Program-made: the position numbers and the translations under genes
NCBI RefSeq assembly: GCF_001517625.2
Contig: NZ_LN999828.1
Span: 946,303-1,010,302, forward strand
Length of the DNA stretch: 64,000 nt
From: Clostridium sp. AT4
GTDB taxonomy: Bacteria; Bacillota; Clostridia; Lachnospirales; Lachnospiraceae
Direction of reading: 5' to 3'
The notes under the pieces: generated by a model
Seen by the model: the letters and a program-made list of their open reading frames with translations, nothing else
Databases searched by the model: none
Told to the model about the DNA's origin: nothing
Part shown: positions 29,773 to 38,267 of the stretch, piece after piece
Numbering within the stretch: position 1 is the first letter of the stretch
Layout of the letters: each line of letters opens with the position of its first letter

Positions 29773-30740
29773 CAGGACTGCTGCTCTGGAAAGAGCATCT
29801 GAAGGGATTTTATCAGAAATATAATCAGCTGCTCCATCCGCTGATCCGCTTTCTGTTTACATTGTGCACTGTTTTAAGCATCAATTCTACTGTTGGATAT
29901 ATGGCAAAACTTAAGAATCCACTGGTGGTTTTTATGGTCTGCCTGGTCGGAACGCTGCTTCCCAACTGTATGCTGGTATTTCTCATAGGGGGATTTTTGG
30001 CAGTTCATCTGTATGCGGTGTCTGTAGAAATGGCGCTGATCGCGGTTCTTGTGATGATGATAATAGGCATCCTTTATTATGGCTTTAAACCGGGAGACAG
30101 CTGGCTTATGGTTCTTACGTCGCTGGCATTTCTGTTTAAAATCCCTTATGCGGTTCCGCTTCTGGTAGGACTGGGAGGAAGCTTAAGTTCCGTGATCCCT
30201 GTGGGCTGCGGCATCTTTTTTTACTACCTTATCATGTATGTAAAGCAGAATGCAGGCGTTCTCACAGGAGAAGCCGCCGTGGACATGGTACAGCGCTACA
30301 GCCAGATTGTGCGGTCCGTATTTTTAAATCAGACCATGACGGTGATGATCGCTACCTGTGCGGTAGGTATTCTTGTGGTATACCTGATCCGCCGCCTTTC
30401 CATTGACTATGCCTGGCTGGCAGCCATTGTGACAGGTTCTGTAGCAGAGCTTGTGGTGATCTTTATCGGTGATTTTGTGTTTGGTGTGCCGGCAGCACCT
30501 CTTGAAATGGTTGTGGGGATGCTGGTGTCGGCGGCTTTGGCGGCTTTGTATAATTTCTTTATTTTTTCAGTAGACTACTCCCGCACGGAGTATGTGCAGT
30601 TTGAGGACGATGACTATTACTACTATGTAAAAGCTGTTCCAAAGATGACTATGAGCACCACAGATGTGCGGGTAAAAAAGATCAATACGCACAGGCGGAG
30701 CGCAAGAGAGCGTGAGCCGGGAGGAACAAGGCAGCCGTAA
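29769..30740 (+). CDS. Unknown polytopic membrane protein upstream of cdaA
   Basis: The 323-residue protein has about eight to nine membrane helices and a charged cytoplasmic tail containing an acidic and tyrosine-rich patch (FEDDDYYYYVKAVPKM) then a basic end. No transporter motif or catalytic pattern is evident to me. It is coupled to the 29341 gene and ends 33 bases before cdaA, so a link to cyclic-di-AMP signalling or envelope synthesis is likely from context only. Confidence 0.75.
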   Translation: MTGLLLWKEHLKGFYQKYNQLLHPLIRFLFTLCTVLSINSTVGYMAKLKNPLVVFMVCLVGTLLPNCMLVFLIGGFLAVHLYAVSVEMALIAVLVMMIIGILYYGFKPGDSWLMVLTSLAFLFKIPYAVPLLVGLGGSLSSVIPVGCGIFFYYLIMYVKQNAGVLTGEAAVDMVQRYSQIVRSVFLNQTMTVMIATCAVGILVVYLIRRLSIDYAWLAAIVTGSVAELVVIFIGDFVFGVPAAPLEMVVGMLVSAALAALYNFFIFSVDYSRTEYVQFEDDDYYYYVKAVPKMTMSTTDVRVKKINTHRRSAREREPGGTRQP

Positions 30741-30773
30741 CATATGATATTTGTGAGAGGAGGGCGATAGAAG

Positions 30774-31661
30774 ATGGATATTTTTCTGGAAGTGCTGGAT
30801 AAGCTGTCATCCTGGCTGTCTCTGCTGCCCAGGATCTCAGCCAAAAATATAGTGGAGATCGCTATTATTTCTTTTCTTGTCTACGAGCTTTTGGTCTGGA
30901 TCAAAAACACCAGAGCCTGGACTCTTCTAAAAGGCCTTTTGGTGATTTTTGCCTTTTCAGTGGTTGTGGTGCTGTTTAAGCTCGATACCATTCTCTGGAT
31001 CATCAAAAATATTACAGCCATTGCGGTAACGGCTCTTTTAGTTGTATTTCAGCCGGAACTCAGAAAGGCTTTGGAGCAGCTGGGAAGCCAGAATATTATT
31101 ACCAATTTTCTTCCGGTAGACTCTTCCGGTAAAGAAGGAAGCGGATTTAATGAGCGTACGGTCAATGAGCTGGTCCGCGCCACCTTTGAAATGGCAAAGG
31201 TAAAGACGGGAGCTCTGATGGTGATTGAACGCGGCACCTCCTTAAAGGAGATTGAGCGTACGGGAATTGAGATCAACGGACTGATCAGCAGCCAGCTTCT
31301 GATCAATATATTTGAGCACAATACCCCCCTTCATGACGGAGCAGTGGTGATCCGGGGAAATCGGGTAGCAGCAGCTACCTGCTACCTGCCTCTGTCGGAT
31401 AATATGTCCATCAACAAGGCTCTGGGAACACGCCACCGTGCGGCAGTAGGCGTTAGTGAAAGTACAGACAGCCTGACGATTGTTGTATCAGAGGAAACGG
31501 GACGTGTTTCCGTTGCTCAGGAAGGACATCTTCAGACGGTATCTGACGCAGAAACCCTCAGAACGATCCTGTCCGGGATCCGGGAAACAGCCGAACCGTC
31601 TGGCAGTCGGTTTAGGTTATGGAAGGGAAGGCTGATCAATGGAAAAAAAGCTGATAAATAA
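30774..31661 (+). CDS. cdaA: Diadenylate cyclase CdaA (c-di-AMP synthase)
   Basis: CdaA makes cyclic-di-AMP from two ATP at the membrane; the messenger controls potassium and osmolyte balance and wall stress. The 295-residue protein has three N-terminal membrane helices (about residues 15-90) and the DAC domain with its two signature motifs, LHDGAVVIRGNRVAAA (DGA) and LGTRHRAAVGVSE (RHR). The start has GAGGAGG ahead. The end overlaps cdaR by 23 bases, the usual cdaA-cdaR arrangement; glmM, often third in this operon, is absent here. Confidence 0.96.
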   Translation: MDIFLEVLDKLSSWLSLLPRISAKNIVEIAIISFLVYELLVWIKNTRAWTLLKGLLVIFAFSVVVVLFKLDTILWIIKNITAIAVTALLVVFQPELRKALEQLGSQNIITNFLPVDSSGKEGSGFNERTVNELVRATFEMAKVKTGALMVIERGTSLKEIERTGIEINGLISSQLLINIFEHNTPLHDGAVVIRGNRVAAATCYLPLSDNMSINKALGTRHRAAVGVSESTDSLTIVVSEETGRVSVAQEGHLQTVSDAETLRTILSGIRETAEPSGSRFRLWKGRLINGKKADK

Positions 31662-32946
31662 TTTAAAACTGAAAATTCTTTCCGTATTCATCGCTTTCTT
31701 TGTATGGCTGGCTGTGGTAAATATATCAAACCCTGATATTACAGCAACCCAGATCGTGTCTCTGGATGTGATCAATGAATCTGTGCTTACCTCCAGTAAA
31801 AAGACCTATGAGCTTTTAGACGACAGGAGTACGGTTACTGTTTCCTACAAGGTCCGGACTCTGGACGCAGGAGGTGTTTCTCCTTCAGATTTCAGAGCCT
31901 ATATTGATCTGGCAGATATGTATGAGCCTACAGGTGCAGTTCCTGTCAAGATAGAGGTTAAAAATAACCGTGTGGATTCGGTAGAAGCCAAGCCGGGAGT
32001 GATCCGTGTAAGGACAGAGGATCTGCAGGAGAAGCCTTTTGAGCTTACGCCTAAATATGTAGGAAAGGCGGAGGAAGGCTACCGCCAGGGAAGCGTCAGT
32101 TTGTCACCGTCTAAGATCGTTGTAAGCGGCCCCCAGTCTCTGGTAGGACAGATCAGCAGCGTGGGGATTGAAATCGACTTAAGCGGGGCGACGGAGGATC
32201 TTACCGGTACCAGGCCCATTAAATGTTACGATGCCAATGGCGAGGAGATTGCCCTGGATGAACGGGTTATTTTAAGCCGGACGGAGGCGGATTATGATCA
32301 GTCTATTCTCAAGGTAAAGAATCTGGGATTGAATTTTGAAACAGAGGGCCGTGTGGCAGAAGGATACCGCTATACAGGGATTGAGTCCAGCATTAACTCG
32401 GTGGAAGTAGTCGGACTTAAATCCGATCTGGCGGGAATCAATTCCATTACCATTCCGAAGACAGAGTTGAATATGGACGGAGCTGATTCAGACCGCAAGG
32501 TCAATATTGATCTGAAACAGTATCTGCCGGACGGAGTATCTCTTGCAGGAGAGGAAAGTCAGATTACGGTTACCATCAAGGTAGAGCCTCTTGAAACAAA
32601 GGATATTGTGCTGGGAGCCGATGCAGTCCGCCAGGTAGGTGCATCCAGCCACTATAGCTATCAGTTTGACCGGGATCAGATCACGGTTACCATCAAGGGG
32701 CTGGCGGAGGATCTGGATCAGCTGACCGAGGAAAGCCTGGAGGCAGAGGTGGATGTAAGCGATATGAAGCCCGGAACCCATACGGCAGAAGTAACGTTTC
32801 AGCTGGGAGCCGCCTATGAGCTGGTAAGCTGTGATCCTCTTCAGATCATTGTCCATGACCGGACAGAGGAATCAAAAGAGAGCATGGAAACGGAAAGCCA
32901 GGCAGAGACAGAGGAAGAAAGCGCCTCTGCTTCCGAGCAGTCATAG
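31639..32946 (+). CDS. cdaR: CdaR, YbbR-domain regulator of the diadenylate cyclase
   Basis: The 435-residue protein has an N-terminal membrane helix (LKILSVFIAFFVWLAVVNIS) and an outside part made of about four YbbR repeats, each recognisable by VxVxGxxxxxxxI-type strands (for example SKIVVSGPQSLVGQIS and NSVEVVGLKSDLAGINS). The C-terminus is a low-complexity Ser/Glu tail. CdaR binds CdaA and tunes its activity. Overlap with cdaA suggests coupled translation and matched amounts of the two proteins. Confidence 0.93.
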   Translation: MEKKLINNLKLKILSVFIAFFVWLAVVNISNPDITATQIVSLDVINESVLTSSKKTYELLDDRSTVTVSYKVRTLDAGGVSPSDFRAYIDLADMYEPTGAVPVKIEVKNNRVDSVEAKPGVIRVRTEDLQEKPFELTPKYVGKAEEGYRQGSVSLSPSKIVVSGPQSLVGQISSVGIEIDLSGATEDLTGTRPIKCYDANGEEIALDERVILSRTEADYDQSILKVKNLGLNFETEGRVAEGYRYTGIESSINSVEVVGLKSDLAGINSITIPKTELNMDGADSDRKVNIDLKQYLPDGVSLAGEESQITVTIKVEPLETKDIVLGADAVRQVGASSHYSYQFDRDQITVTIKGLAEDLDQLTEESLEAEVDVSDMKPGTHTAEVTFQLGAAYELVSCDPLQIIVHDRTEESKESMETESQAETEEESASASEQS

Positions 32947-32982
32947 CAGCGTGTATTATGGATAAGACAGGAGTGAAGTTAT

Positions 32983-33246
32983 ATGGTAAATGAGGCAACT
33001 ATAATTAAAAATCCATCCGGCCTTCACTTAAGGCCGGCAGGAATTTTGTGCAAGGAAGCGTTAAAGTTTAAATCAAAAATATCCTTCAGGGTCCGCAACG
33101 TTACGGCCAATGCAAAGAGTGTTTTAAGCGTTCTTGGAGCCTGTGTCAAATGCGGTGAGGAAGTGGAATTTATCTGTGATGGTTCCGATGAGGAAGAGGC
33201 TCTTAAAGCCATTATCCGTCTGGTGGACGACCGTCTGGGAGAATGA
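32983..33246 (+). CDS. ptsH: Phosphocarrier protein HPr
   Basis: HPr passes phosphate from enzyme I to sugar-specific PTS enzymes. The 87-residue protein keeps the active histidine in PSGLHLRPAG (common form GxHARPA) and the regulatory serine region in NAKSVLSVLGAC, target of HPr kinase in Firmicutes. The replacement of Ala by Leu after the active His and a Cys-rich centre (GACVKCGEE) make it a somewhat divergent HPr. AGGAG precedes the ATG. ptsI follows after 82 bases. Confidence 0.92.
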   Translation: MVNEATIIKNPSGLHLRPAGILCKEALKFKSKISFRVRNVTANAKSVLSVLGACVKCGEEVEFICDGSDEEEALKAIIRLVDDRLGE

Positions 33247-33328
33247 TGACGGCAACCAAAGGTTGTGAGTATAAATAAGGAAATACCGGTATGGGCCGGG
33301 ATTTCAAAATATTAAGGAGGAAATACAT

Positions 33329-35050
33329 ATGTATAAGGGAACAAATGCTTCTGACGGTATCGGCATCGGTACTGCGGTGATTGTGGAGGAAGCAGAGCTT
33401 ATCATTACAAGGAGAGAAGTAAACGATACAGAGGCAGAGGTGCAGCGTTTTAAGGGAGCGCTGGAAACGACCATTGCTGAAACCCAAAAAATGGCTGAGG
33501 ATCTGGCTGCCCGTGTGGGTGAAAAGGAAGCCGAGATCATGCAGGGCCATATGATGCTTTTATCTGACCCGATGCTGACAGGGGAGATTGAAAATTCTAT
33601 TCAGAATGATAAGGTAAACAGTGAGTTTGCCATTGAAAGTGTCTGCAATATGTATGCAGATATGTTCGCGTCCATGGGCGATGAGCTGATGCAGCAGAGA
33701 GCGACCGATATGCGGGACATTAAGGTGCGTATGCAGCGTACCCTGATGGGACTTCAGTCTGTGGACGTATCTGCCCTTCCGGCAGGAACGATCCTGGTGG
33801 CAAAGGATCTGACCCCGTCTATGACAGCAGGCATCAATCCGGCGAATGTAACCGGTATTGTAACAGAACTTGGCGGACGTACCTCCCACAGTGCAATTCT
33901 TGCAAGAGCCCTGGAGATTCCTGCGGTAGTTGCCGTAAACGGCCTGTTAGATGAGGTAAAGGATGGAGACACGGTTGTCCTTGACGGAAGCGCCGGAGAG
34001 GTTTATGTAAATCCGGAGGCAGAGGTAAAGGCTGCTTACGAAGCAAAGAGAGAGCAGTTTTTAATGGATAAGAAGGAGCTGGAAAAATATATCGGACAGC
34101 CCTCTGTGACAAAAGATGGTGTACAGGTTGAGATCGTAGCCAATATCGGAAAGCCTGAGGATATTGATAAGGTGCTTCAGTATGACGCAGAGGGAATCGG
34201 TCTGTTCCGTACGGAGTTCTTATTCATGGACCGCACTGCAATGCCTACAGAGGAGGAGCAGTTTGAGGCTTATAAAAAGGTAGCTGCCGCTATGAACGGA
34301 AAGCCGGTGATCATCCGTACCCTGGATATCGGAGGCGATAAGGAAATTCCTTATATGGGACTTGAAAAGGATGAAAATCCATTCCTTGGCTACCGTGCTA
34401 TCCGGTTATGCCTGGATCGTAAGGAGGATATCTATAAGCCTCAGTTGCGCGCCCTTTTAAGAGCCAGTGCATTTGGAAACATCCGCATCATGATTCCTCT
34501 TGTAACCTGTATCGATGAATTCAGAGAGGCAAAGGCCCTGATCGAAGAGATCAAAAAGGAACTGGATGAAAAGGGAATTGCCTATAAGAAGGATATTCAG
34601 GTAGGCATCATGGTGGAGACTGCGGCAGCATCCCTGATCGCTGATATTTTTGCAAAGGAAGCAGACTTCTTCAGCATCGGAACTAATGACCTGACCCAGT
34701 ATACCATGTCGGTAGACCGCGGAAATAAAAAGATTTCCTACCTTTACTCCACCTTTAATCCGGCTGTCCTTAGAAGTATCCGCCATATTATTGCCTGCGG
34801 ACGGGAAACAGGCATTATGGTAGGAATGTGCGGCGAGGCTGCCAGCGATCCCATGATGGTTCCGCTGCTGCTTGCCTTTGGCTTAAATGAGTTCAGTATG
34901 AGCGCCTCTGCAGTGCTGCGCACCAGAAAGCTGGTAACAGGCTTCAGCATTAAGGAGCTGCAGGCAGTGGCAGAGAAGGCAATGAGCTTTGCTACAGCGG
35001 CAGAAGTGGAAGCTTATATGAAAGAATTTATGGAGAAGATGACCGACTGA
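33329..35050 (+). CDS. ptsI: PTS enzyme I (phosphoenolpyruvate-protein phosphotransferase)
   Basis: Enzyme I takes phosphate from phosphoenolpyruvate and gives it to HPr, starting all PTS sugar uptake. The 573 residues are full length. The phospho-histidine lies in GGRTSHSAILARALEIP, the PEP-binding arginine region in GIGLFRTEFLFMDR, further sites in TLDIGGDKEIPY and FFSIGTNDLTQYTM, and the catalytic cysteine in GMCGEAASDP. AAGGAGG is nine bases before the ATG. The stop TGA shares a base with the next gene's ATG. Confidence 0.96.
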   Translation: MYKGTNASDGIGIGTAVIVEEAELIITRREVNDTEAEVQRFKGALETTIAETQKMAEDLAARVGEKEAEIMQGHMMLLSDPMLTGEIENSIQNDKVNSEFAIESVCNMYADMFASMGDELMQQRATDMRDIKVRMQRTLMGLQSVDVSALPAGTILVAKDLTPSMTAGINPANVTGIVTELGGRTSHSAILARALEIPAVVAVNGLLDEVKDGDTVVLDGSAGEVYVNPEAEVKAAYEAKREQFLMDKKELEKYIGQPSVTKDGVQVEIVANIGKPEDIDKVLQYDAEGIGLFRTEFLFMDRTAMPTEEEQFEAYKKVAAAMNGKPVIIRTLDIGGDKEIPYMGLEKDENPFLGYRAIRLCLDRKEDIYKPQLRALLRASAFGNIRIMIPLVTCIDEFREAKALIEEIKKELDEKGIAYKKDIQVGIMVETAAASLIADIFAKEADFFSIGTNDLTQYTMSVDRGNKKISYLYSTFNPAVLRSIRHIIACGRETGIMVGMCGEAASDPMMVPLLLAFGLNEFSMSASAVLRTRKLVTGFSIKELQAVAEKAMSFATAAEVEAYMKEFMEKMTD

Positions 35051-36357
35051 TGTTAGTTTACCTCATTTGTTACATTGTAAGTTTTATCCTGGCCTGGCAG
35101 CACATTTATGTGCTGTCCGGCCTTGTGCTCTTAGGAGCAGCTCTGTGGCTGTATATAAAGGATTATATGAGAACAGGAAACCTGATCCATCTTCGGGGAC
35201 TGTTCTGTCTCTTTTTTGTGGGCGGACAGGGGATCTCCTGCTTTAAGCTTTCCAGGCTTCAGACTGACTGGGCGCTTATGACCTGGATCAGCCTTTTTCT
35301 GGCTGTCGTTTTTTTCTGGACGGTCTTTGAGATACTCACCCGTCTTTTTGACGGCTGGTCGGAAAAGGACATGCAGTCAGTTTACCGCTTTTTTTCCTCC
35401 GGGGAATCGCCCCTGCAGGCAAAGCGCCTCCTGATTTCCATGAGCGTCATCACTGCAGTATCCCTTCTGGCCTTTTTATTTGAGGCCTGGAGACTGGGCT
35501 TTGTTCCCATGTTTTCTTACGGCGTACCTCACGCCTATTCAGAGTTCCACATCAGCGGAGTTCATTACTTTACCGTATCCTGCGTACTGGTTCCCAGTCT
35601 TTCCGTGGTTTACAGCGTAATGACAGCCAGACGGGGAAGAGGACTTACAAGAGACAGAGGCTTTTGGCTGGCAGTGGTTTTGGATGTGGTGGCTCTTTCT
35701 ATCCCGCTTTTATGCGTATCCAGATTTCAGCTGATCCTTGCAGCAGGCATGGCGGTATTCACCTATATCTCTATGACCGGAAGCTTCAGTCTGATACACG
35801 CAGGAATTTTGATCGTCCTTTTAATCCCGGCCTACCTGATCCTCACCGTATTAAGAAGCCACAGTGTAGAATATTTAAACGGCATCTTTGAGATGAAAAA
35901 CAGCCATATGCCCATTTTCATCACCCAGCCTTATATCTACATTGCTAATAATTACGACAACTTCAACTGCCTGGTAGAACAGCTGGGCCGCCACAGCTTC
36001 GGACTCAAGGGACTGTTTCCATTATGGGCGCTGACAGGCCTTAAATTCCTGTTTCCGTCTCTCGTGAACTTTCCATTATATGTAACAAAAGAGGAACTGA
36101 CGACGGTCACCTTATTTTACGACGCCTACTATGATTTCGGCGTTTTCGGCATGATCTTTTTCGGAGCTCTTCTGGGCGCGGCCTGCTACGGCCTGATCCG
36201 CTTCAGGAAAAAACTCACCTGCCCCGCAGGCCACATCATCTACGCCCAGATCGCCATGTACATGATCCTGTCCTTCTTCACCACCTGGTTCTCCAACCCA
36301 ACCACCTGGTTCTACCTGATCTTATCAGGATTGGTATATCTCTATGTAGATGCTTAA
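35050..36357 (+). CDS. Polytopic membrane protein, oligosaccharide-unit polymerase-like (Wzy type)
   Basis: The 435-residue protein has about 11-12 membrane helices with a larger outside loop near residues 290-350 (YIYIANNYDNFNCLVEQLGRH; LFYDAYYDFGVFGMIFFGALLG), a layout and motif set typical of O-antigen/oligosaccharide repeat-unit polymerases. No sugar-nucleotide motif is expected in this family. It starts on the last base of the ptsI stop (TGATG), so it depends on ptsI translation. Placement next to PTS genes rather than a polysaccharide cluster is unusual. A terminator inside a larger palindrome follows. Confidence 0.72.
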   Translation: MLVYLICYIVSFILAWQHIYVLSGLVLLGAALWLYIKDYMRTGNLIHLRGLFCLFFVGGQGISCFKLSRLQTDWALMTWISLFLAVVFFWTVFEILTRLFDGWSEKDMQSVYRFFSSGESPLQAKRLLISMSVITAVSLLAFLFEAWRLGFVPMFSYGVPHAYSEFHISGVHYFTVSCVLVPSLSVVYSVMTARRGRGLTRDRGFWLAVVLDVVALSIPLLCVSRFQLILAAGMAVFTYISMTGSFSLIHAGILIVLLIPAYLILTVLRSHSVEYLNGIFEMKNSHMPIFITQPYIYIANNYDNFNCLVEQLGRHSFGLKGLFPLWALTGLKFLFPSLVNFPLYVTKEELTTVTLFYDAYYDFGVFGMIFFGALLGAACYGLIRFRKKLTCPAGHIIYAQIAMYMILSFFTTWFSNPTTWFYLILSGLVYLYVDA

Positions 36358-36418
36358 ACACATTCAGTATCAGAGATTATATTAATTTTTGTCCCATCGG
36401 CTATTATATCCCCAGCCG

Positions 36419-36623
36419 GGGCGTCCTGCCTCCTGTCTGTCCGGGCGATTTTTGGAGGTCATTAGAAGGTTTTAGGAGGCTGGACTTTTCGTTAAGAGCC
36501 ACATCAAACCTGTCTGAGCGCAGCGAGTTTTTGATGTGGCTCTTGTTTTTAGAAAAATCCAGGCCCCTTAGATCTTCTTATGGCCGGAAACCTGAGCCCG
36601 GACAGACAGGAGGCAGGACGCCC
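36419..36623. repeat. 205-bp imperfect palindrome with 28-bp perfect ends
   Basis: Bases 36419-36446 and 36596-36623 are exact reverse complements (28 of 28). Inside, 36455-36491 and its counterpart on the right match at about 70 percent, and the centre is a 15-bp perfect stem (36494-36508 with 36530-36544). The whole element can fold as one hairpin nearly 100 bp long. It contains no ORF. Such a form fits a MITE or an extragenic palindromic repeat, or a very long terminator. Target-site duplications are not evident to me at the ends. Confidence 0.75.
36494..36550 (+). terminator. Intrinsic terminator at the centre of the palindrome
   Basis: A 15-bp perfect stem (36494-36508 / 36530-36544) with a 21-base loop is followed by TTTTT at 36546-36550. 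It would end the transcript that includes ptsHI and the polymerase-like gene. The loop carries a CTGAGCGCAGCGAG stretch that is itself partly symmetric. Confidence 0.78.
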
Positions 36624-36648
36624 ATACGACAACTCCCACAATTTCAAG

Positions 36649-36677
36649 TTGAATCCCCATCCAACCTGGGTTATAAT
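36649..36677 (+). promoter_or_regulatory. Promoter of the sulfhydrylase gene
   Basis: TTGAAT at 36649-36654 and a perfect TATAAT at 36672-36677 are 17 bases apart. The leader is about 55 bases with AGGAGG just ahead of the ATG at 36740. I see no S-box or T-box in the leader, which is too short for either. With the palindrome and terminator this accounts for the 382-base gap between genes. Confidence 0.75.
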
Positions 36678-36739
36678 AAAAAGCAGCTGTTCCAAACAGT
36701 ATCAAATTTTACGGAAACCGACCCCAGGAGGAGAGAAGT

Positions 36740-38020
36740 ATGACAAAAAAGCGTTCATTAGACACTATCTGTATTCAGGGTGGCTGGGAGCCGAAAAACG
36801 GCGAACCAAGACAGCTGCCTATTTACCAGAGCACGACCTTTAAGTACACCTCAAGCGAGCAGATGGGACGTCTGTTTGATCTGGAAGAAAACGGATATTT
36901 CTATACAAGACTGGCAAACCCCACCAATGACGCGGTCGCAGCCAAGATCTGCGAGCTGGAGGGCGGTGTGGGCGCCATGCTTACTTCCTCAGGCCAGGCG
37001 GCTAATTTTTATGCGGTGATGAATCTGTGTCAGGCAGGAGACCATGTGGTAAGCTCTGCGGCTATTTACGGCGGGACAACGAACCTCTTTACGGTTACGA
37101 TCCCTAAAATGGGAGTGGAATGTACCCTGGTAAGCCCGGATGCCACTGAAGAGGAGCTGGCAGCAGCGTTCCGCCCCAATACAAAGGCATTATTTGCAGA
37201 GACCATTGCCAACCCTGCATTAACGGTTCTGGATATTGAAAAATTTGCAAAAGCAGCCCATGACCATGGTGTTCCCCTGATTGTGGACAATACATTTGCA
37301 ACCCCTATCAACTGTCGTCCCTTTGAGTGGGGAGCAGATATTGTAACCCACAGTACCACCAAGTACATGGACGGCCACGCCATGACCATAGGCGGCTGTA
37401 TCGTAGACAGCGGCAATTTTGACTGGGAGGCTCACCACGATAAGTTTAAGTGCCTGACAGAGCCGGATGAGTCCTATCACGGTGTAATCTATACGCAGAA
37501 ATTCGGGAAAATGGCCTATATTACAAAGGCTACTGCACAGCTGATGCGTGACCTTGGATCGATCCAGTCTCCCCAGCATGCCTTTCTGATCAACGTAGGC
37601 CTTGAGACTCTTCATCTGAGAATGCCCCGGCACTGTGAAAATGCATATAAGGTAGCTTCCTATCTGAAATCCAGAGAGGATGTGGCCTGGGTAAATTATC
37701 CCGGACTGGAAGGCGACAAATATTATGAGCTTGCAAAGAAATATATGCCGGATGGTACCTGCGGCGTTATTTCCTTTGGCTTAAAATCCGGCAGAGAGGG
37801 AGCAGCCAGATTTATGGATCGGTTAAAGCTCTGCTCCATTGAAACCCATGTGGCTGATTCCCGCACAGCCGTTCTTCATCCTGCAAGCCATACGCATAGA
37901 CAGCTGACCAATGAGCAGCTTGTAGAGGCAGGCGTTGATCCGTCCATGATCCGCTTCAGCGTCGGTATTGAGGATGCAGAGGATATCATAGAAGATATTC
38001 GTCAGGCATTAGAGGAATAA
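36740..38020 (+). CDS. O-acetylhomoserine sulfhydrylase / aminocarboxypropyltransferase (MetY type)
   Basis: This PLP enzyme joins sulfide (or a thiol) to O-acetylhomoserine to make homocysteine for methionine. The 426-residue protein has the Cys/Met-metabolism fold: FYTRLANPTNDAVAAKICELEGG, the cofactor-stacking YGGTTNLF, the PLP-contacting VDNTFATP, and the Schiff-base lysine in HSTTKYMDGH. The long insertion near residues 225-260 (EAHHDKFKCLTEPDESYHG) is typical of the MetY branch and not of cystathionine lyases. It is a single-gene unit with its own promoter. Confidence 0.93.
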   Translation: MTKKRSLDTICIQGGWEPKNGEPRQLPIYQSTTFKYTSSEQMGRLFDLEENGYFYTRLANPTNDAVAAKICELEGGVGAMLTSSGQAANFYAVMNLCQAGDHVVSSAAIYGGTTNLFTVTIPKMGVECTLVSPDATEEELAAAFRPNTKALFAETIANPALTVLDIEKFAKAAHDHGVPLIVDNTFATPINCRPFEWGADIVTHSTTKYMDGHAMTIGGCIVDSGNFDWEAHHDKFKCLTEPDESYHGVIYTQKFGKMAYITKATAQLMRDLGSIQSPQHAFLINVGLETLHLRMPRHCENAYKVASYLKSREDVAWVNYPGLEGDKYYELAKKYMPDGTCGVISFGLKSGREGAARFMDRLKLCSIETHVADSRTAVLHPASHTHRQLTNEQLVEAGVDPSMIRFSVGIEDAEDIIEDIRQALEE

Positions 38021-38122
38021 GACGTTATTCTTGTGAAAATATAACGATAAAATGCAAAAATTTTTAGGTTGTTTTTGTGAAAAATGCATAAAAATAAAGA
38101 AAATATTTGAGAAAAATGCAGA

Positions 38123-38151
38123 TAGACTAAATTTTTTTAAGGGTATATAAT
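38123..38151 (+). promoter_or_regulatory. Promoter ahead of the purine riboswitch
   Basis: TAGACT at 38123-38128 and a perfect TATAAT at 38146-38151, spacing 17. Transcription would start near 38158, about 25 bases before the aptamer. Confidence 0.6.
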
Positions 38152-38180
38152 ATAGATAATTCAATAAAGCAAATTGTCTG

Positions 38181-38267
38181 ATATGTATATCCTGGGGATT
38201 GGCCCAGAGTCTCTACCAACTACCTTAAGAGTTGACTACATACATTTATGTAGTCAGCTCTTTTTTT
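38181..38267 (+). promoter_or_regulatory. Variant guanine-type purine riboswitch with terminator (predicted ON switch)
   Basis: The purine aptamer fold is visible: P1 38182-38187 / 38237-38242; P2 38192-38196 / 38203-38207 with loop GATTGG; joining strand GTCTCTACC (38209-38217); P3 38217-38221 / 38230-38234 with loop containing CCTTAA; closing GACTAC with cytosine 38236 at the ligand-pairing place (C74 of the xpt aptamer), which indicates a guanine-like ligand rather than adenine. Loop GG and CC can kiss as usual. Departures are C at the place of U48, and one base fewer in J1/2, L2 and L3. A 15-bp terminator stem (38228-38242 / 38247-38261) plus seven T uses P3' and P1' as its left arm, so ligand binding should prevent termination. 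The genes downstream degrade and move purines. Confidence 0.82.
38228..38267 (+). terminator. Riboswitch expression-platform terminator
   Basis: AGAGTTGACTACATA (38228-38242) pairs with 38247-38261 over 15 bp with one T-G wobble, a four-base loop, then TTTTTTT to 38267. Its left arm is shared with aptamer helices P3 and P1, so the two folds exclude each other. The stretch 38268-38437 up to the gene holds only the ribosome site AAGGAGG near the end; the rest of the 417-base gap is A/T-rich leader. Confidence 0.88.

Noticed and set aside
36531-36743. 70-residue plus-strand frame across the palindrome
   Set aside because: It runs through the inverted repeat and promoter of the sulfhydrylase gene, lacks a ribosome site, and resembles no protein.
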